The notes under the pieces were generated by a model, which did no database searches, was not told where the DNA came from, and saw only the letters and a program-made list of their open reading frames with translations. Below are positions 57,501-64,000 of a stretch of 64,000 nucleotides of DNA, piece after piece. The translations under genes were made by a program, and so were the position numbers. How positions within the stretch are numbered: the first letter of the stretch is position 1; each line of letters begins with the position of its first letter. Origin of the DNA: an uncultured Prevotellaceae bacterium (GTDB lineage Bacteria > Bacteroidota > Bacteroidia > Bacteroidales > Muribaculaceae); assembly GCA_905210415.1 (NCBI GenBank), contig CAJLWM010000001.1, positions 1 to 64,000 on the forward strand, given 5' to 3'.

Positions 57501-57982
57501 TTCTCAAAAAGTACAAATTCAACAACAACTTTATGGTTGAAGCCATTTGCCAGAAAGAAAGCGTGTCAGTGACACCTACCGAATCAGCCAATCTCGACCT
57601 CGCGTCAGAAAGCTACTATAATGTTTACTGCAACGGTGCGCTCAAGCAATCGAATATTGCCGAAAAGACCTACACTGTGAAAGATGCAGAGACAGGCTCT
57701 TACACCGTCACTTATGTTGACAAAGGCGTGGAATCATCAGAATCAAACTCTGTCCTTTACCAGTCATCCGGCCTCAATGATGTGAATGCCGACAACGCCA
57801 TCCTATACGACGCAGCATCACAAACTGTGACCCTGAACAAGGCTACCGACGTGACAGTCTACTCTGCAGCCGGCATAGCAATGATTACCGCCAAAGAAGC
57901 CACTTCTGTTAGCCTCAAGAGTCTTGACGCTGGCGTATATATCGTGAAGGCTGGCAACAAGACTTTGAAAGTCATCAAATAA
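54503..57982 (+). CDS. large T9SS-exported repeat adhesin-like protein
   Basis: 1159 residues. Signal peptide 1-19 (ending TMSA). Four similar modules of about 165-180 residues (about 36-205, 285-467, 550-716 and 845-1016) each start with a fibronectin-like strand (LSWSAP, ISWTAP, LAWSND, LTWEDT). Each also has a Y-(I/F)-x-x-x-x-G-x-I/L-x-Y strand pair (IRIYEDGKLAYEQ, FVIKNGVIDYSQ, VFVMHNGSIIYEQ) and a PxxIPAGK/PxAIPEGT hairpin. FN3-like linkers with NVYRDG/DVYRNG/NVYCNG separate them. The last about 70 residues (VTVYSAAG, LDAGVYIVKAGNKTLKVIK) are a type IX secretion/Por sorting domain. It is probably a surface-attached carbohydrate- or protein-binding protein; no catalytic motif is seen. Confidence 0.88.
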   Translation: MKKNLFTLLLCAGAFTMSAQYTSNSPHSIVAKSQFDKVALSWSAPTDAIELKWHDGEDYNGDDGKKKPDGSIQVTTAAKFSADDIKQYAGSTVQEINYFEYRNVFEAYIRIYEDGKLAYEQKADLSNYKKNSWRKTTLQKPYTIPAGKEIMFAIKYVYGYNQELTAICDRSATVGKGNMISYDDGKTWKSTGSGDYLITAVVSNPSTGQPDGYNVYRDGAKVNTEAITNNSYTVSDNTDGSHSFVVSAIYGADEVKSYSVNATTTQISNMTAAVSSITATVKDGINGTISWTAPLSRSNEITWSNKQASASIGGTSATAPKVWIKQEFDANDLVAYPNHQITAINAYITEKAINSVTVFVIKNGVIDYSQPIADVSGITANAWAKFTLTTPYKFEAGNTYAFGCYYTHTAKAHPVGVDNSSAVENKGNTFSVSSPSSSDFNKTKPSWKTLTSGKIAGNFMLTADIEAVGEVSPAEATAAYDVYRNGELVAENTTANSFSDVVTDLGISQYSVVAKTASGKVSNPKNIFVVYSNPASIIPPQITASNFDADTKKVSLAWSNDVIDLKRYNKPTYIIGFNEDMPLLYGTKFTKEEMKPYVGYKFSKITFGIGDEIGEFKVEIYADKQAIFSYTIPQGGVTPMNLYTLSLDEDITIPADKDIYIVYNATLPSGKSPIILDGGPAVANGAMISYNNGFTWLKLGTISQDYNDYNIVIGATIIPNNAKAPRATATATKSVKLNSNGEITPLQPLGIESDIREMAPATAEPDTKPTVVGQRIYRNSELIEESTTGTFTETLADYGTYTYAVSNVYSNGWESDTTDPFSVNYGAPQVPEAPYALTGTASGNDLVLTWEDTQAEASLLKKHNGTVSITIGMTSTNPVGYHAAKFTAKELKDANKVGENITYVRFHLSSTDIKTSSVFVMHNGSIIYEQPVAVTSLNLGWNNIRLDQPVAIPEGTDVAFGYHITYDKGIKPCTLDSGPAISGYGDLISASASDGYWYSLLKKYKFNNNFMVEAICQKESVSVTPTESANLDLASESYYNVYCNGALKQSNIAEKTYTVKDAETGSYTVTYVDKGVESSESNSVLYQSSGLNDVNADNAILYDAASQTVTLNKATDVTVYSAAGIAMITAKEATSVSLKSLDAGVYIVKAGNKTLKVIK

Positions 57983-58023
57983 TTCTCATTAACGGCCCAA
58001 TAACCGATTTTGGTTTAAAACAG

Positions 58024-58055
58024 GGGTTGCGTCACCATGGCGCAACCCTTTTCTT
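58024..58055 (+). terminator. terminator of the T9SS repeat protein
   Basis: GGGTTGCG (58024-58031) pairs with CGCAACCC (58041-58048), then TTTTCTTTT. A CCGATTTTGG motif at 58004-58013 and a CCGATTTAGG motif at 58085-58094 flank it. Confidence 0.9.
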
Positions 58056-58222
58056 TTAGCCCGATTCGCGCATTAGGATAATGACCGATTTAGGCTTCTC
58101 CTAACCATCCGCGCCACACTTCGCATAGAAATATCGCCTCGCAATGATTATTATTACTCTCTGTGACTGTGGCATTTGCACATATCAAGCCCAATTTTAA
58201 TAACAAAAATTCTCAGCAGGTA

Positions 58223-58253
58223 TTGCATATTAAAAAAATAAGCGCTAACTTTG
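58223..58253 (+). promoter_or_regulatory. promoter of tRNA-Met
   Basis: TTG (58223-58225), 20 bases, TAACTTTG (58246-58253), 30 bases before the tRNA. Confidence 0.7.
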
Positions 58254-58282
58254 CACTCGCAAATCCGAAAGGACTGCAGGAT

Positions 58283-58356
58283 GGCGGGATAGCTCAGTTG
58301 GTTAGAGCGTCGGATTCATAACCCGGAGGTCTCGAGTTCAATTCTCGATCCCGCTA
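58283..58356 (+). tRNA. tRNA-Met (anticodon CAT)
   Basis: 74-base cloverleaf. Acceptor GGCGGGA pairs with TCCCGCT (G-U closing pair), D arm GCTC/GAGC, anticodon loop TTCATAA with CAT at 58317-58319, T arm TCGAG-TTCAATT-CTCGA and discriminator A. No CCA is encoded. The anticodon stem has one A-C mismatch next to the loop. Initiator features are missing, so it is probably elongator Met; a lysidine-modified Ile tRNA (CAT) is not excluded. Confidence 0.93.
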
Positions 58357-58508
58357 CTTCAAAGAGAGAAATCAGCGATGGTTTCTCTCTTTTGCTTTTT
58401 ATACCTTGCCAAAACACTTTTTCAAAAAAAACATCATTTTTCTTGTCACACTTCATCAAATGGTCCGTTTAACATTACAGAAACAAGAAAAAACAGAAAT
58501 CAACTACA

Positions 58509-59021
58509 ATGGACGAACAGCAAATAACATCGGTATGGCTATCGCTTCAACAGCGACTTCGCCGCTACGCACAATCAGTGCTTGGCAACAACGATGACGC
58601 CGACGACACATTGCAAGACAGTTTCTGTAAGCTATGGGCCAATCGCGACAAAATCAACGACACCACACACATGCAAGCCCTGGCGGTAACAATGGTGAAA
58701 CACGCATCAATTGATGCCCACCGACAAAGCCAAGCACGCAATGTGGTGGCCCTAAGCGAAACCAACTCCGACGGTGCTTACTCACACGTCTACGAAGACC
58801 TCAACGCAAAAGAGACTTTCGAAGAAATAGAACATGCCGTAATGCACAATCTTAGCGAGCGAGAGCGTGCCGTGTTTACAATGAAGGAATACGACGGACT
58901 TTCTACCGAAGAAATTGCCACCCGACTCGGCATATCGCAAGATGCTGTGCGCAAGGCGCTGTCGCGTTCACGACAAACTATCAGAGAACAATACATCAAG
59001 ATTAATAAATACCGACTATGA
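58509..59021 (+). CDS. ECF RNA polymerase sigma factor
   Basis: 170 residues. Region 2 (about 10-75; LQDSFCKLWANRDKIND) and region 4 (about 110-160; LSERERAVFTMKEYDGLSTEEIATRLGISQDAVRKALSRSR) are those of ECF sigma-70 factors. Its stop overlaps the next gene's ATG, whose product looks like a membrane regulator, the usual sigma/anti-sigma layout. Likely directs a small envelope regulon that may include the following genes. Confidence 0.93.
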   Translation: MDEQQITSVWLSLQQRLRRYAQSVLGNNDDADDTLQDSFCKLWANRDKINDTTHMQALAVTMVKHASIDAHRQSQARNVVALSETNSDGAYSHVYEDLNAKETFEEIEHAVMHNLSERERAVFTMKEYDGLSTEEIATRLGISQDAVRKALSRSRQTIREQYIKINKYRL

Positions 59022-59461
59022 ATCATAACAGCAACATATCCACCGAGAGCCTGTTGGCTATGGCCGAACGATACTTCAACGCCACGCTTAACGAAAGCGA
59101 AGAGCTCTTGTTGAAGCAGGGCCTAACCAACAACGACGATCCGCGGCTTAACGAAATAAAAGCGGTAATGGGATTTTGCGCTTATGGCAAAAAGCACCGC
59201 TCTGTCAAGCGAATCCATCGACACGGCGCACTTTGGCAGTGTGCGGCTGCCGCTTGCATCGCAGCACTAATTGCCACAGCATCGCTGTCAATCTTCCACG
59301 AAAGCCAATCTTCGGCAATAGCCTACATAGCCGGAGAAAAAATCACCGACGGCGACGAAGTGATGCAACAAATGCTCTCTACTATGCACAGCGTGGACAT
59401 TAACCACAACGACGCCGCCGTAGAAAACGAACTTCATGAGATATTCAACACCATAAACTAA
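59018..59461 (+). CDS. putative anti-sigma-type membrane protein
   Basis: 147 residues. An acidic, helical N-terminus (about 1-65; STESLLAMAERYFNATLNESEE) precedes a membrane helix (about 72-92; WQCAAAACIAALIATASLSIF) and a short exported tail. It overlaps the sigma gene by four bases. No recognisable zinc anti-sigma motif is present, so its role as anti-sigma comes only from position and topology. Confidence 0.65.
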   Translation: MNHNSNISTESLLAMAERYFNATLNESEELLLKQGLTNNDDPRLNEIKAVMGFCAYGKKHRSVKRIHRHGALWQCAAAACIAALIATASLSIFHESQSSAIAYIAGEKITDGDEVMQQMLSTMHSVDINHNDAAVENELHEIFNTIN

Positions 59462-59467
59462 TCAACG

Positions 59468-59905
59468 ATGAAACGATTAATTTTTATAATACTCTGCACA
59501 ATTAGCGTTTTGATTGCTTCGGCTCAAGACCTACATGTCAACGATTGTTTCAGCGACAATATCCTTGACAACAAATGCGTCACCGCAGTGAAGGTGAAAG
59601 GCGAACGATTGGATGCCTACAAACTATCTACGTTTCGCAGCATCACCATCACCGACAATCAGCATCTTGCCACATGGGTGCGCAAGTGCGTGGCTCACGA
59701 TGCCTCATTGGCAAACGACCGCGAAGAAGGCGTGAAAAATGGCGTGCTTCAATACGGATTCTACGTCTTCCGCAAGTCAGGCAAGAAATATCGCTACATA
59801 TTCTACCGCAACAACAATCCCGGCAAATCGTCAATCTCCGACGTGACGCTTGTGTATATGGAGGGCAAAGCCACCCTGTCAGAACTCAAGCAAATGTTTA
59901 AATAA
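59468..59905 (+). CDS. secreted hypothetical protein
   Basis: 145 residues with signal peptide 1-19 (ending LIASA). Small mixed alpha/beta domain with VYMEGKATLSELKQMFK at the end. No recognised family motif. Six bases after the putative anti-sigma gene, so part of the sigma cassette. Function unknown. Confidence 0.7.
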   Translation: MKRLIFIILCTISVLIASAQDLHVNDCFSDNILDNKCVTAVKVKGERLDAYKLSTFRSITITDNQHLATWVRKCVAHDASLANDREEGVKNGVLQYGFYVFRKSGKKYRYIFYRNNNPGKSSISDVTLVYMEGKATLSELKQMFK

Positions 59906-59946
59906 CAATTTCAATCAGTATATAAACAACAATAAAACATACTCTT

Positions 59947-60852
59947 ATGAACAAACATTTCATCTTGCTCATCTCAGCCCTTTGCCTTACAGCAAACGTA
60001 TGGGCCAACGAAGCTGCCAACACCGACAGCATAAGCATTGCAAATGCTAAAAACGTGATTATCGTAGAGAAAGACGGCAAAATCAGCCTTGAAGTGAAGG
60101 GCTTGGAGGGAAATCCCGAATATACCTATAGTCGCACTATGAGCAAAGGCGGAGAAACCATCGTGAAGGAGGAAAACAAAAACATCGGTTTTCGCATTCC
60201 TTTTGTTGACCGCGACAACAACAGCGACGACATCGTGAAGACTCGCCGCAGCCGCTTCAGCTTCGGTGTCAACCTTGGCGGTCTTGGTTGGGTTGCCACA
60301 TCTGGCGCGACTGCCGACCTAAAGACACAAATGAACCACTCGCTCGAACTCAACCTCGATCACATGATCAATGTGAAATATTACCCACAAGGTTCAAATC
60401 GCACTCACTATATGCTCGGGTTCGGTATGCAATGGCGACACATCACACTCGACAATATGCGATGGATGCGCAGCGACGACACTCGCCACATCACATACGG
60501 CGCATGGGACGACAAATACTACGATCGCAATTCGCGTCTCAACACATATAGCCTCACCGTGCCATTGATGATTATCCAGCCTTTAGGCAAGCACTTCGAG
60601 ATTTATGCCGGTGCCAAAGCCTGCTTCAATGTTGGCGCTAACGCTCACAGCAAATACTCCTACGACGATATCAAATATACCGACTCATTTAAGCACCTCA
60701 ACCAACGTGTGGTGACTGCCGAAATTTGCGGCGCCATCATGTGGGAAGAAGCAATTGGCCTTTACTTCAACTATGCACCATGCAAAATGTTTAAAACGAA
60801 TATGGGCCCTGAAATGAAGACTTTCACTATCGGTATCGCAATCGGATATTAA
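59947..60852 (+). CDS. outer-membrane beta-barrel protein
   Basis: 301 residues with signal peptide 1-20 (ending NVWA). From about 100 the sequence alternates aromatic and polar residues in barrel-like strands (FSFGVNLGGLGWVATSG, HYMLGFGMQWRHITL, FEIYAGAKACFNVG) and ends TFTIGIAIGY, a terminal strand. Last gene of the ECF sigma cassette; likely a target or sensor of that system. Function unknown. Confidence 0.8.
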   Translation: MNKHFILLISALCLTANVWANEAANTDSISIANAKNVIIVEKDGKISLEVKGLEGNPEYTYSRTMSKGGETIVKEENKNIGFRIPFVDRDNNSDDIVKTRRSRFSFGVNLGGLGWVATSGATADLKTQMNHSLELNLDHMINVKYYPQGSNRTHYMLGFGMQWRHITLDNMRWMRSDDTRHITYGAWDDKYYDRNSRLNTYSLTVPLMIIQPLGKHFEIYAGAKACFNVGANAHSKYSYDDIKYTDSFKHLNQRVVTAEICGAIMWEEAIGLYFNYAPCKMFKTNMGPEMKTFTIGIAIGY

Positions 60853-60893
60853 CACACAATCTGCATACCCCAGTTTTATTTGACTAAATGCAA

Positions 60894-60938
60894 CAAACCC
60901 AACTCGGCTTTGCTATCGCATCCAGGCTGGGTTTGCTT
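60894..60938. terminator. bidirectional hairpin between barrel gene and nucleoside kinase
   Basis: CAAACCCA (60894-60901) pairs with TGGGTTTG (60928-60935) across a long loop. T content after either arm is low, so this is a weak call. Confidence 0.45.
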
Positions 60939-60943
60939 AATGG

Positions 60944-62620
60944 TTAATACTTGAAACTTGAGCCTCCGACAAACTCACGCATAATCGACGTTGGCGGAAT
61001 TTCCTTGTCAGGCACTGGCACAAAATAGTGTATAAACTTCATCAACCTATGTGCCTCGGCATACTCTGGACAATTCTTTGGGACACTCGCCAAAATAGGT
61101 TCGGCGTGCAATCTGAGCACAGCAAACTCAATATTGAGCGCCGAGTTAAACATAGCATCGGCAGTTTCTTGATACGGATATATCCATTGCTCCTCTGCCT
61201 CGCACACTGCCGGCCATTGGCGAATGGTTTCCTGAGCCGTGAATGCGCCCTTGTTGTAGTCTCGTATGATGCGGCGCAACAATCGGTTGTCGCGCGTTGG
61301 TATCCAATTGTGGTCGTCGAGCGAAATACTTGTTAGCGTAGAGATATACACCTTATACTTGTTATCATCAGGCACACGCGATGTGAGTAACGGGTTGAGC
61401 GCATGTATACCCTCAATGAGCAACACCCTGCCCTCACCAAGCTGCAATCGTTTGCCATTATACTCGCGCTTACCTGTGGTGAAATTATACTCCGGAATTT
61501 CCACCTTCTTGCCTGCGAGCAACTCTATCAAGTCACGCTCCATTGCCTCGCAATCCACGGCCCTGATATTATCGAAGTCATAGCTGCCATCAGGCAATTT
61601 TGGCGTATCCTCACGGTTTACGAAATAATCATCAGTAGAGAACGAGAGCGGACGCAAGCCACAAGCCTTGAGTTGCACCGACAGACGCTTGCAGAAAGTG
61701 CTTTTACCCGAACTCGACGGACCTGTGATCAAAACCATTCTCACAGGTTTTACCTCATCGTAATATCTATTGTAGATATCTTCGGCAATCTGCACAATCT
61801 TCTTTTCCTGCAAAGCCTCGCTCACTTGTATCAATTCGCTGGCAAGTCCCTTTTGGCAGGCGCGATTCACAGCGCCAACGTTTGGCAGACCCATAATTAC
61901 ATTCCAACGCACATTCTCGGCAAACACACCAAATGTCTTTGGCATAGGCACTACATTCAGCACCGCGTTAGGGTTCTTGCGATCGGGGATGCGTAGCAGC
62001 ATACCATTGTAATACTTTTCAAGACCAAACACCTTGAGATAGCCGGTTGATGGCACAAGCGGACCATAATAATAGTCAACCGTATCGCCAAGCATATAAT
62101 AGTCGCAATATGACTGTCCGCTGGTTTCCAACAGGCGCACCTTGTCGCCCATGCCTTGCTTGCGGAAAATCTCTATCGCGTCTTCGGTGACCGCTTCTCT
62201 GCGACTGAATGGCATATCGGCATCGATTATCTCACGCATGCGCTTTGCTATCAGCTCCACATCAGGGCGTTCGGCAATCTGTCCATCTGCCTTGCGAAAA
62301 TTACAGAAGTAGCCAAGCGATATAGGGTGTTCCATATACAAGCGACTGCCAGGGAAAACCTCTTGACTTGCTTTGTAGAGCACAAAACACAACGACCTGA
62401 CATAAGCACGCATACCGCCCGATGTTCGCACATCGAGAAACTCCACATCGCGGCTTTGATATACCCTAAATTTCAATCCCTGCGACGAGTTGTTGACTCT
62501 AGCCGACACTGGAGGATACTCAAAGTCGAGGTCTGGGAAACCATTAAACACGTCCAGAAGAGTGCTACCCTCTGGAAAACTTTTCGTCAGATTGTTGTTC
62601 TTGCATCGAATTTCTATCAT
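60944..62620 (-). CDS. TGS-domain nucleoside (uridine-kinase-like) kinase
   Basis: 558 residues from the ATG at 62620 (MIEIRCKNN); an upstream in-frame start adds ten residues and is less likely. N-terminal TGS domain (1-65), then a threonyl-tRNA-synthetase editing-like segment (about 90-190), then a P-loop kinase with VLITGPSSSGKSTFCKRL (about 297-314) and the uridine-kinase FSTDDYFVNREDTP. EGIHALNP is the lid-proximal motif. Such fusions are typical of Bacteroidetes and some Firmicutes; the exact nucleoside is not proved. Its promoter is TATATTTG at 62738-62731. Confidence 0.9.
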   Translation of the reverse strand: MIEIRCKNNNLTKSFPEGSTLLDVFNGFPDLDFEYPPVSARVNNSSQGLKFRVYQSRDVEFLDVRTSGGMRAYVRSLCFVLYKASQEVFPGSRLYMEHPISLGYFCNFRKADGQIAERPDVELIAKRMREIIDADMPFSRREAVTEDAIEIFRKQGMGDKVRLLETSGQSYCDYYMLGDTVDYYYGPLVPSTGYLKVFGLEKYYNGMLLRIPDRKNPNAVLNVVPMPKTFGVFAENVRWNVIMGLPNVGAVNRACQKGLASELIQVSEALQEKKIVQIAEDIYNRYYDEVKPVRMVLITGPSSSGKSTFCKRLSVQLKACGLRPLSFSTDDYFVNREDTPKLPDGSYDFDNIRAVDCEAMERDLIELLAGKKVEIPEYNFTTGKREYNGKRLQLGEGRVLLIEGIHALNPLLTSRVPDDNKYKVYISTLTSISLDDHNWIPTRDNRLLRRIIRDYNKGAFTAQETIRQWPAVCEAEEQWIYPYQETADAMFNSALNIEFAVLRLHAEPILASVPKNCPEYAEAHRLMKFIHYFVPVPDKEIPPTSIMREFVGGSSFKY

Positions 62621-62730
62621 AAAACGAGTTATAAGGTCTGAATCTGACATCGCTTACGCCCGTTCAACTGCAACAAAATGCATAAAAGCGCACCGATATC
62701 ACGCAAAGATTAAATTTTTATTAATTAGTG

Positions 62731-62738
62731 CAAATATA
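62731..62738 (-). promoter_or_regulatory. -7 box of the nucleoside kinase gene
   Basis: Minus strand TATATTTG, about 110 bases before the ATG. Confidence 0.5.
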
Positions 62739-62863
62739 ATATATTTTTGCCTTTCTTCTATCAACTCCACGAAAAAGAACCCTCCAAATTCCACTCCACA
62801 GCCATTTCTCCCACACACGCCCCACAGGTTTGCACTAACGTTGGATAACTTAGGCGGCACCTC

Positions 62864-62898
62864 GGCAATAAAAATGAATGCATTCATTTTGTATTGCC
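62864..62898. promoter_or_regulatory. 34-base palindrome overlapping a promoter
   Basis: Two 17-base arms pair fully, GGCAATAAAAATGAATG with CATTCATTTT-TATTGCC, apart from a bulged G at 62891. The right arm covers the TTTG -33 box of the next gene, so it is well placed for an operator bound by a dimer, or for a cruciform. Confidence 0.55.
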
Positions 62899-62918
62899 CT
62901 CGGTTTGCACTAACTTTG
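62888..62918 (+). promoter_or_regulatory. promoter of the coiled-coil membrane protein
   Basis: TTTG (62888-62891), 19 bases, TAACTTTG (62911-62918), 28 bases before the ATG. A near-copy of the -7 region, GGTTTGCACTAACGTTG, lies 74 bases upstream at 62828-62844. Confidence 0.8.
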
Positions 62919-62946
62919 TGGGCAAAATTATTAATTATATAGAAAA

Positions 62947-63858
62947 ATGGCACTCAATAACAAGCAACTATCTATCATCGGCGGCATACTTATGGCTGTG
63001 CTTATCGCCGTTATTGGCTTCCTACTCTACACTATGAATGATACTAAGACTAAACTTGAGAAAGTAGAAGCCGAAAAGGAAGAAATTAAACTGCAACGTG
63101 ACCAATTTCAACTTGCTGGTGAATATGAGCAACTTAACTCTCAATTCCAAAGCATGGAGGGCCAAACACGTTTCTTACAAAACGACTCTATCCTCACAAA
63201 ATATACCGAGGCTAAGGACAAAGTGGAAAAACTCCTTGCCGAACTGAAGAGCCAAAAGATTTCAAGCCAAAAGCGCATCAACGAATTGCAAAACGAAATC
63301 AAGACACTTAAAGGCATCATGCGCCACTATGTGTCGGTGATTGACTCTCTCGGAAAAGAAAACGCTGGCCTGCGCGCCGAAAACTTGGAAATCCGCAATC
63401 AAAACGAGCAATTGTCAAGCAGAGTGAACGACGTGACTGAAAAGAACGCCAACCTCACTAAGCGCATGATTCTTGCCGAAAAGCTCAATGTCACTGGCGT
63501 GACTTTCACTCCTATCAAGGGTAACGGCAAAAAAGAGAAGAATATCAAGAAGGCTAAGCAACTCAAGGTGACTTTCACCATTCCACAAAACAACTCTACT
63601 CCTGTGGGTGAAAAGACTCTATATGTGCGCATAACAAGCCCAGAGGGCACTTTGCTCGGCGGTCATGGCGCATTCAGTTTTGAGGGCGGAAGCATTCCAT
63701 TCACCGAAAAGAAGACCGTGGAATACACCGGTCAAGAATTGGCTGGAATCACCATCTACTGGAACGTGAACACAGCGCTCACTCCTGGCGATTACACAGT
63801 GGAAATCTTTGCTGACAACTATCGCCTCACTTCTCGCAGATTCTCTGTATCGAAATAA
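62947..63858 (+). CDS. membrane-anchored coiled-coil protein
   Basis: 303 residues. Membrane helix at about 8-28 (LSIIGGILMAVLIAVIGFLLY), then a heptad-rich coiled coil (about 32-180; KVEAEKEEIKLQRDQF, NENEQLSSRVNDV-type), then a C-terminal beta domain (about 185-303; LKVTFTIPQNNSTPVGEKTLYV, YTVEIFADNYRLTSRRFSV). The layout is a periplasmic stalk with an Ig-like head. I know similar Bacteroidetes proteins but no function. It has a strong promoter and a terminator, so it is expressed alone. Confidence 0.8.
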   Translation: MALNNKQLSIIGGILMAVLIAVIGFLLYTMNDTKTKLEKVEAEKEEIKLQRDQFQLAGEYEQLNSQFQSMEGQTRFLQNDSILTKYTEAKDKVEKLLAELKSQKISSQKRINELQNEIKTLKGIMRHYVSVIDSLGKENAGLRAENLEIRNQNEQLSSRVNDVTEKNANLTKRMILAEKLNVTGVTFTPIKGNGKKEKNIKKAKQLKVTFTIPQNNSTPVGEKTLYVRITSPEGTLLGGHGAFSFEGGSIPFTEKKTVEYTGQELAGITIYWNVNTALTPGDYTVEIFADNYRLTSRRFSVSK

Positions 63859-63891
63859 CAATCTGTGCCACGATTGGCGCACACACTATAA

Positions 63892-63936
63892 TCACGAAGC
63901 GAATGGCGGTTTGCCATTCGCTTCGTGACGTTTTTT
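63892..63936 (+). terminator. terminator of the coiled-coil protein gene
   Basis: Perfect 16-bp stem TCACGAAGCGAATGGC (63892-63907) and GCCATTCGCTTCGTGA (63913-63928), loop GGTTT, then CG and six T. The remaining bases to the window end show nothing. Confidence 0.95.
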
Positions 63937-64000
63937 CACAACAACTGATGTGTTACTGATGCCAAACTACGTTTTCCTCACAAAAGTGGGCAAGAAAACG

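Noticed and set aside
62699..62953. 84-codon reverse frame between nucleoside kinase and coiled-coil gene
   Set aside because: It runs through the palindrome, two promoters and the next gene's start codon; no family features.

Overview
The window is chromosomal DNA from a member of the Bacteroidales, probably Muribaculaceae- or Prevotellaceae-like; the family cannot be settled from sequence alone. The support is: TAnnTTTG-type -7 boxes with TTTG about 19-20 bases upstream, which is the Bacteroidetes housekeeping promoter; little Shine-Dalgarno signal; a type IX secretion (Por) C-terminal domain; Bacteroidetes-specific families (DUF4295, DUF4924, DUF4421, uridine-kinase-like TGS protein); a PPi-dependent phosphofructokinase; and a succinate-to-propionate gene set. 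No IS element, prophage or CRISPR array is visible.

Layout. 0.2-9.6 kb is energy metabolism: ptb-buk (acyl-CoA to acyl-phosphate to acid plus ATP), dnaK, then a five-gene plus-strand operon for methylmalonyl-CoA epimerase and a sodium-pumping methylmalonyl-CoA decarboxylase. 9.9-16.3 kb holds a GH13 amylase, prs, a macro-like/DUF1810 fusion and a secreted GH9-deacetylase fusion. 16.6-28.6 kb is a minus-strand block: prfC; a kinase-RapZ fusion with a MurU-like nucleotidyltransferase (amino-sugar salvage); ftsY and rimO; and menF-D-B-C-E for menaquinone. 28.6-29.9 kb has DUF4924 and a Crp/Fnr regulator.

30.2-33.4 kb is the most unusual locus: a compact four-gene RiPP-like cluster of the CXXX-repeat type. 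It has a precursor with 44 cysteines, nearly all exactly four residues apart in two tracts, behind a Tat-like signal peptide; a radical SAM/SPASM maturase; a second maturase that keeps a SPASM-type cysteine set but lacks the radical SAM cluster; and a 93-residue partner protein. The gene families were known to me by name, but the product, chemistry and export route are, as far as I know, not established.

33.9-45 kb (minus strand) is core: DUF4295, rpmG, rpmB behind a long possibly structured leader, cinA, tsaD, DUF4421, tamB, nadE. 45.1-47.8 kb (plus) is a PAS sensor plus glycosyltransferase pair. 47.9-54.3 kb (minus) has pfp and an operon of an LPG-synthase-like membrane protein, NfeD protease, kdsB and an M16 homologue without its zinc motif. 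54.5-58 kb is a large T9SS-exported repeat protein, followed by a tRNA-Met, an ECF sigma factor cassette ending in an outer-membrane barrel (58.5-60.9 kb), a TGS-nucleoside kinase, and a membrane-anchored coiled-coil protein behind a strong palindrome.

Other structure: an intergenic element of about 80 bases occurs twice (positions 16 and 33587), a shorter related motif recurs in other intergenic gaps, and most operons end in clear intrinsic terminators.
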